NCBI GenBank assembly: GCA_051208035.1
Contig: JBPJFZ010000004.1
Span: 1 to 64,000 of the forward strand
Direction: 5' to 3'
DNA: 64,000 nucleotides
Source: JACKOB01 sp024234575
GTDB taxonomy: Bacteria > Pseudomonadota > Gammaproteobacteria > Pseudomonadales > Oleiphilaceae
Shown here in pieces: positions 61,580 to 64,000 of this stretch. Positions within the stretch are counted from its first letter, which is position 1; each line of letters begins with the position of its first letter. Under the pieces are notes generated by a model. That model saw only the letters and a program-made list of their open reading frames with translations, did no database searches and was not told the origin of the DNA. The translations under genes were made by a program, and so were the position numbers.

Positions 61580-64000
61580 TTACTGCTGCCAGCTACTCCC
61601 TGACTTCAACACGTAATTATCATCGGCTGGTGACGGGGTATTGCCCCCAGCGCTAATGGAATAACGGATCTTGGTCGATTTGTAGTAGTTCATATTGGCG
61701 CGGATCACCGAATCCGGTGAACTGGCAGAGAAGCCCGTCGCAGGTGGTGCGTAGGCGTATTGCCAAGGGTACCAGTAGCGGCCAAATACATGGCGATGGG
61801 CCAGGTAGTTGGTATCGCTTTCGCTGCCGTTTATCCAGCTGGCTTGCAGGTACGATATGGCTGCGACATCCCTTTCGGCAATGTTCTTATCCCCATAACT
61901 TTGCCCGAAGGTACTGCCGTCAGTCGTGCGCGAGGTATCGTAGTATTCCAGCACAAACGACACATTGGGGTCGTTGTCTGCAAACTGGATAATATCGGTC
62001 ACAACTTTATACGACATTTTACCGGCAGAGTCGGTTGAGACGCCCAGATCAACATAGGCCGGATGATTAGTTGTCCAGCTGTCTTTCAATGAGCCGTCTC
62101 TCCAATAAGGGTCAAGCAGCGCCAGACGCTTAGGGAACTGATTCGGGCCTATCCTGCCTTCCGCATATTCCTTCTTCAGGATGTAGCTTATGCCGGTGAC
62201 AATCTGATTGCCCAACGAGTTACCTGACAGGCGCAGTTCCGGATTGCTGGCCTCTTGCGTCGCGGCAATAAACGCATCGGCCAAAATCACACTCACCGGT
62301 TTCATCGGCGCATGGGTTTGCACATGATCCTGCACCCAGCTTGAACCCGTCCATTTACGAATGGCGTAGCTCATATCGTGGCGACCGTCGGTACTCCAGA
62401 TTTTGGCTTCTGCCATTTGTGGTTTCGAGAGGTTGGCATAGTCATCATCGGCAAACTGGTTCCAGTAGACAATGCCAAAGTTCCAGGCTTTATGTTCATG
62501 GTTTTTGCTCGGGTCTTTCCACACTTGCACCAGATCAACCGCGGCCTGAGAAGGATACATACTGCCTGGTTTCACCGTCATCGGCTCACGACGGTAATCA
62601 CGCAATTTACCTTCTTGCATATGCACGGATGTTTTCTCCCAGCCATGACCATAAATATGGGTGGGCTTGCTTGGGTGGTAGTATTCCAGAGGAACCGCGC
62701 GTCCTGGGACATACTTCATCGCATGGGCGCCGTCTTTAAACCAATACAAACCATAGTCGTTATCGATGGTCTCGAACGTCCAGGCAGATTGCTCATCGAT
62801 AGTGAGATTAGCGCCACTGGTATTCTTGATCGCGCTCGATAAGGTTACCGAATACTGATAGTTTGGCTTCAAACCATTCCAATTCGGATTATTCCAGTCG
62901 AACGTGCCACCTTCGTTGACGTAATAAATGACATCGGGTTTGAAAATGGCTTTTCTCGGCCCGATAAGCGTAAAGCTGCCGGTAACGATATTCTGATTAT
63001 TCTCGGCGTTATTCGGCATGTTGAGCCGCTTCACCGTAATGTTATTGGCATTGATTGTTGATGCACTGACGTTCGCATTAAAATCAATGACAATGTACGA
63101 GTGAATCTCTACATCCGAGTCAGAATAGTTGTCGCTAAAGGCGGCTTCATAGTCACTGTAGTGATAGTCGAAGCTTCCCTTATCGTAGTAATGCGAGGTC
63201 GCCGTAAAACCAGAGCTGGCATTGGTGATGCTAGCGTTGGTGCTTGCACTGTCCGTCGCGCCCTGGTTGTCTGTCACCGTCAGCTGAATGCTGTAGGTGC
63301 CGGCTGCTGCATAGCTGTGCGTCGGGTTAGCGGCGGTGCTGGTGCTGCCATCGCCAAAATTCCACAAGTAGCTGCTGATTGACCCATCGGGATCTGACGA
63401 GCCATTGCTGCTCATGGTGATGCCGGTATTGGTTGTCGAACTAAACGGGCCATTCGCAATAACCGCGTTAGGGGCGACATTCGAGTTACCTGAGCCACCA
63501 TTATAAGTACCAGACAGACTTAAACCTGAATAAGCAGAGTAAGCTTTGATCATCACGTGATAGGTACCTGCCTGCACATTGCTGATCGGGCAGCTCTCAT
63601 TGTTGCCTGTTTTATAAGGCCGACAATCGTAGCTGGAGGTGGTCGGTTGACTGCCAAAACGCACATAGAGATCAGCATCACCCGTACCCCCTGAAGTTGC
63701 AATCACCAAATTGGTCGCACCGGCAGGTACATTCAGCGTGTAGTAACGGCTGTTGCCTGAAGCTGCCGACAGATTGGTCTCGTTGAGTTGCGTATTACCA
63801 CTACCGCCGCTGCCGCCACCGCTACTGGTGATCGTGGCCGTTGTCGAGGCACTCTTGGCGGCACCATTATTGTCTGTCACGGTGAGCGTGACCGTAAATG
63901 TACCTGCGGTTGCATAGCTATGTGCAGGATTGGCGGTGTTGCTGGATGCGCCATCGCCGAAGTTCCATTGATAGGAGGCAATGGAACCATCCGGATCATT
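61580..64000 (-). CDS. Large secreted PKD/PPC-domain hydrolase, 5' part beyond the window
   Basis: At least 806 residues and still open at the right edge; the true start is not seen (GTG 63880 lies inside a PKD domain). Domains in order: a PKD domain (WNFGDG at the window edge), a PPC-type domain (SRYYTLNVPAGATNLVIATSGGTGDADLYVR), a second PKD (WNFGDGSTSTAANPTHSY), an Ig-like region, then a C-terminal part of about 450 residues with a GNSLGNQ nucleophile-like motif and the HIYGHGWE segment. This suggests an exported alpha/beta-hydrolase (lipase-like), secreted by a type II route. The catalytic acid and His are not pinned down. Confidence 0.82.
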   Translation of the reverse strand, partial: NDPDGSIASYQWNFGDGASSNTANPAHSYATAGTFTVTLTVTDNNGAAKSASTTATITSSGGGSGGSGNTQLNETNLSAASGNSRYYTLNVPAGATNLVIATSGGTGDADLYVRFGSQPTTSSYDCRPYKTGNNESCPISNVQAGTYHVMIKAYSAYSGLSLSGTYNGGSGNSNVAPNAVIANGPFSSTTNTGITMSSNGSSDPDGSISSYLWNFGDGSTSTAANPTHSYAAAGTYSIQLTVTDNQGATDSASTNASITNASSGFTATSHYYDKGSFDYHYSDYEAAFSDNYSDSDVEIHSYIVIDFNANVSASTINANNITVKRLNMPNNAENNQNIVTGSFTLIGPRKAIFKPDVIYYVNEGGTFDWNNPNWNGLKPNYQYSVTLSSAIKNTSGANLTIDEQSAWTFETIDNDYGLYWFKDGAHAMKYVPGRAVPLEYYHPSKPTHIYGHGWEKTSVHMQEGKLRDYRREPMTVKPGSMYPSQAAVDLVQVWKDPSKNHEHKAWNFGIVYWNQFADDDYANLSKPQMAEAKIWSTDGRHDMSYAIRKWTGSSWVQDHVQTHAPMKPVSVILADAFIAATQEASNPELRLSGNSLGNQIVTGISYILKKEYAEGRIGPNQFPKRLALLDPYWRDGSLKDSWTTNHPAYVDLGVSTDSAGKMSYKVVTDIIQFADNDPNVSFVLEYYDTSRTTDGSTFGQSYGDKNIAERDVAAISYLQASWINGSESDTNYLAHRHVFGRYWYPWQYAYAPPATGFSASSPDSVIRANMNYYKSTKIRYSISAGGNTPSPADDNYVLKSGSSWQQ

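Overview
This is chromosomal sequence from a denitrifying, facultatively anaerobic gammaproteobacterium. The evidence is a Pseudomonas-like nirS/nor gene complement with a Dnr-type regulator, an E. coli-type frdABCD operon, an ABCB/MsbA-like exporter, a FadE-like acyl-CoA dehydrogenase and an aerobic fatty-acid desaturase with its own reductase. A marine lineage (Cellvibrionales/Oceanospirillales-like) is a plausible guess that the sequence does not prove. No rRNA, tRNA or CRISPR array was seen.

Layout. 1-1.4 kb: accessory scrap with the start of an IS66-type accessory gene, a probable polymorphic-toxin (Rhs) tip, a small candidate immunity gene and an Rhs core remnant. 1.5-6 kb: thiamine salvage, with a thiamine-kinase-like gene divergent from a TPP riboswitch and thiBPQ. 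6-9.6 kb: ordinary housekeeping genes (DMT transporter, lipoprotein, esterase). 9.7-32.3 kb: a large denitrification island containing nirS, a fused multihaem NirT-like cytochrome, an amicyanin-type cupredoxin, dnr, nirQ, the haem d1 operon nirCFDLGHJEN, norCB, a membrane polyferredoxin and norD. Several unassigned genes are interleaved (two solute-binding proteins, a zinc-ribbon membrane protein, a four-helix membrane protein, a DUF2780 protein, a patatin). 34.4-39.5 kb: an iron-responsive-looking cluster of imelysin, dihaem protein, imelysin and DUF1513. 39.6-48 kb: membrane haemerythrin, an MsrA-MsrB lipoprotein, a ChaN/VOC/nucleoside-recognition operon and a hydrolase broken by one amber codon. 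48-57.5 kb: acyl-CoA dehydrogenase, a multi-domain response regulator with a degenerate EAL domain, a desaturase module and an ABC exporter. 57.9-61.3 kb: frdABCD. 61.4-64 kb: a hairpin-rich inverted-repeat element and a secreted PKD/PPC lipase-like protein that runs off the right edge.

How it works together. The most coherent story is the denitrification island and its control. FNR/Dnr-type boxes (TTGAT-N4-ATCAA, 8-9 of 10 positions) can be read upstream of nirS, nirQ, the nirC operon, norCB, the dnr operon itself, a distant membrane haemerythrin gene and, more weakly, frdA. Most have a -10-like hexamer at the spacing expected for activation from about -41.5. NirS makes NO and NorCB removes it, with NirQ and NorD as its maturation pair. 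NirF, D, L, G, H, J, E and N build haem d1. No nirM-type c551 is seen, so the cupredoxin and the NirT fusion are the local candidates for electron delivery. No nar, nap or nos genes are in the window.
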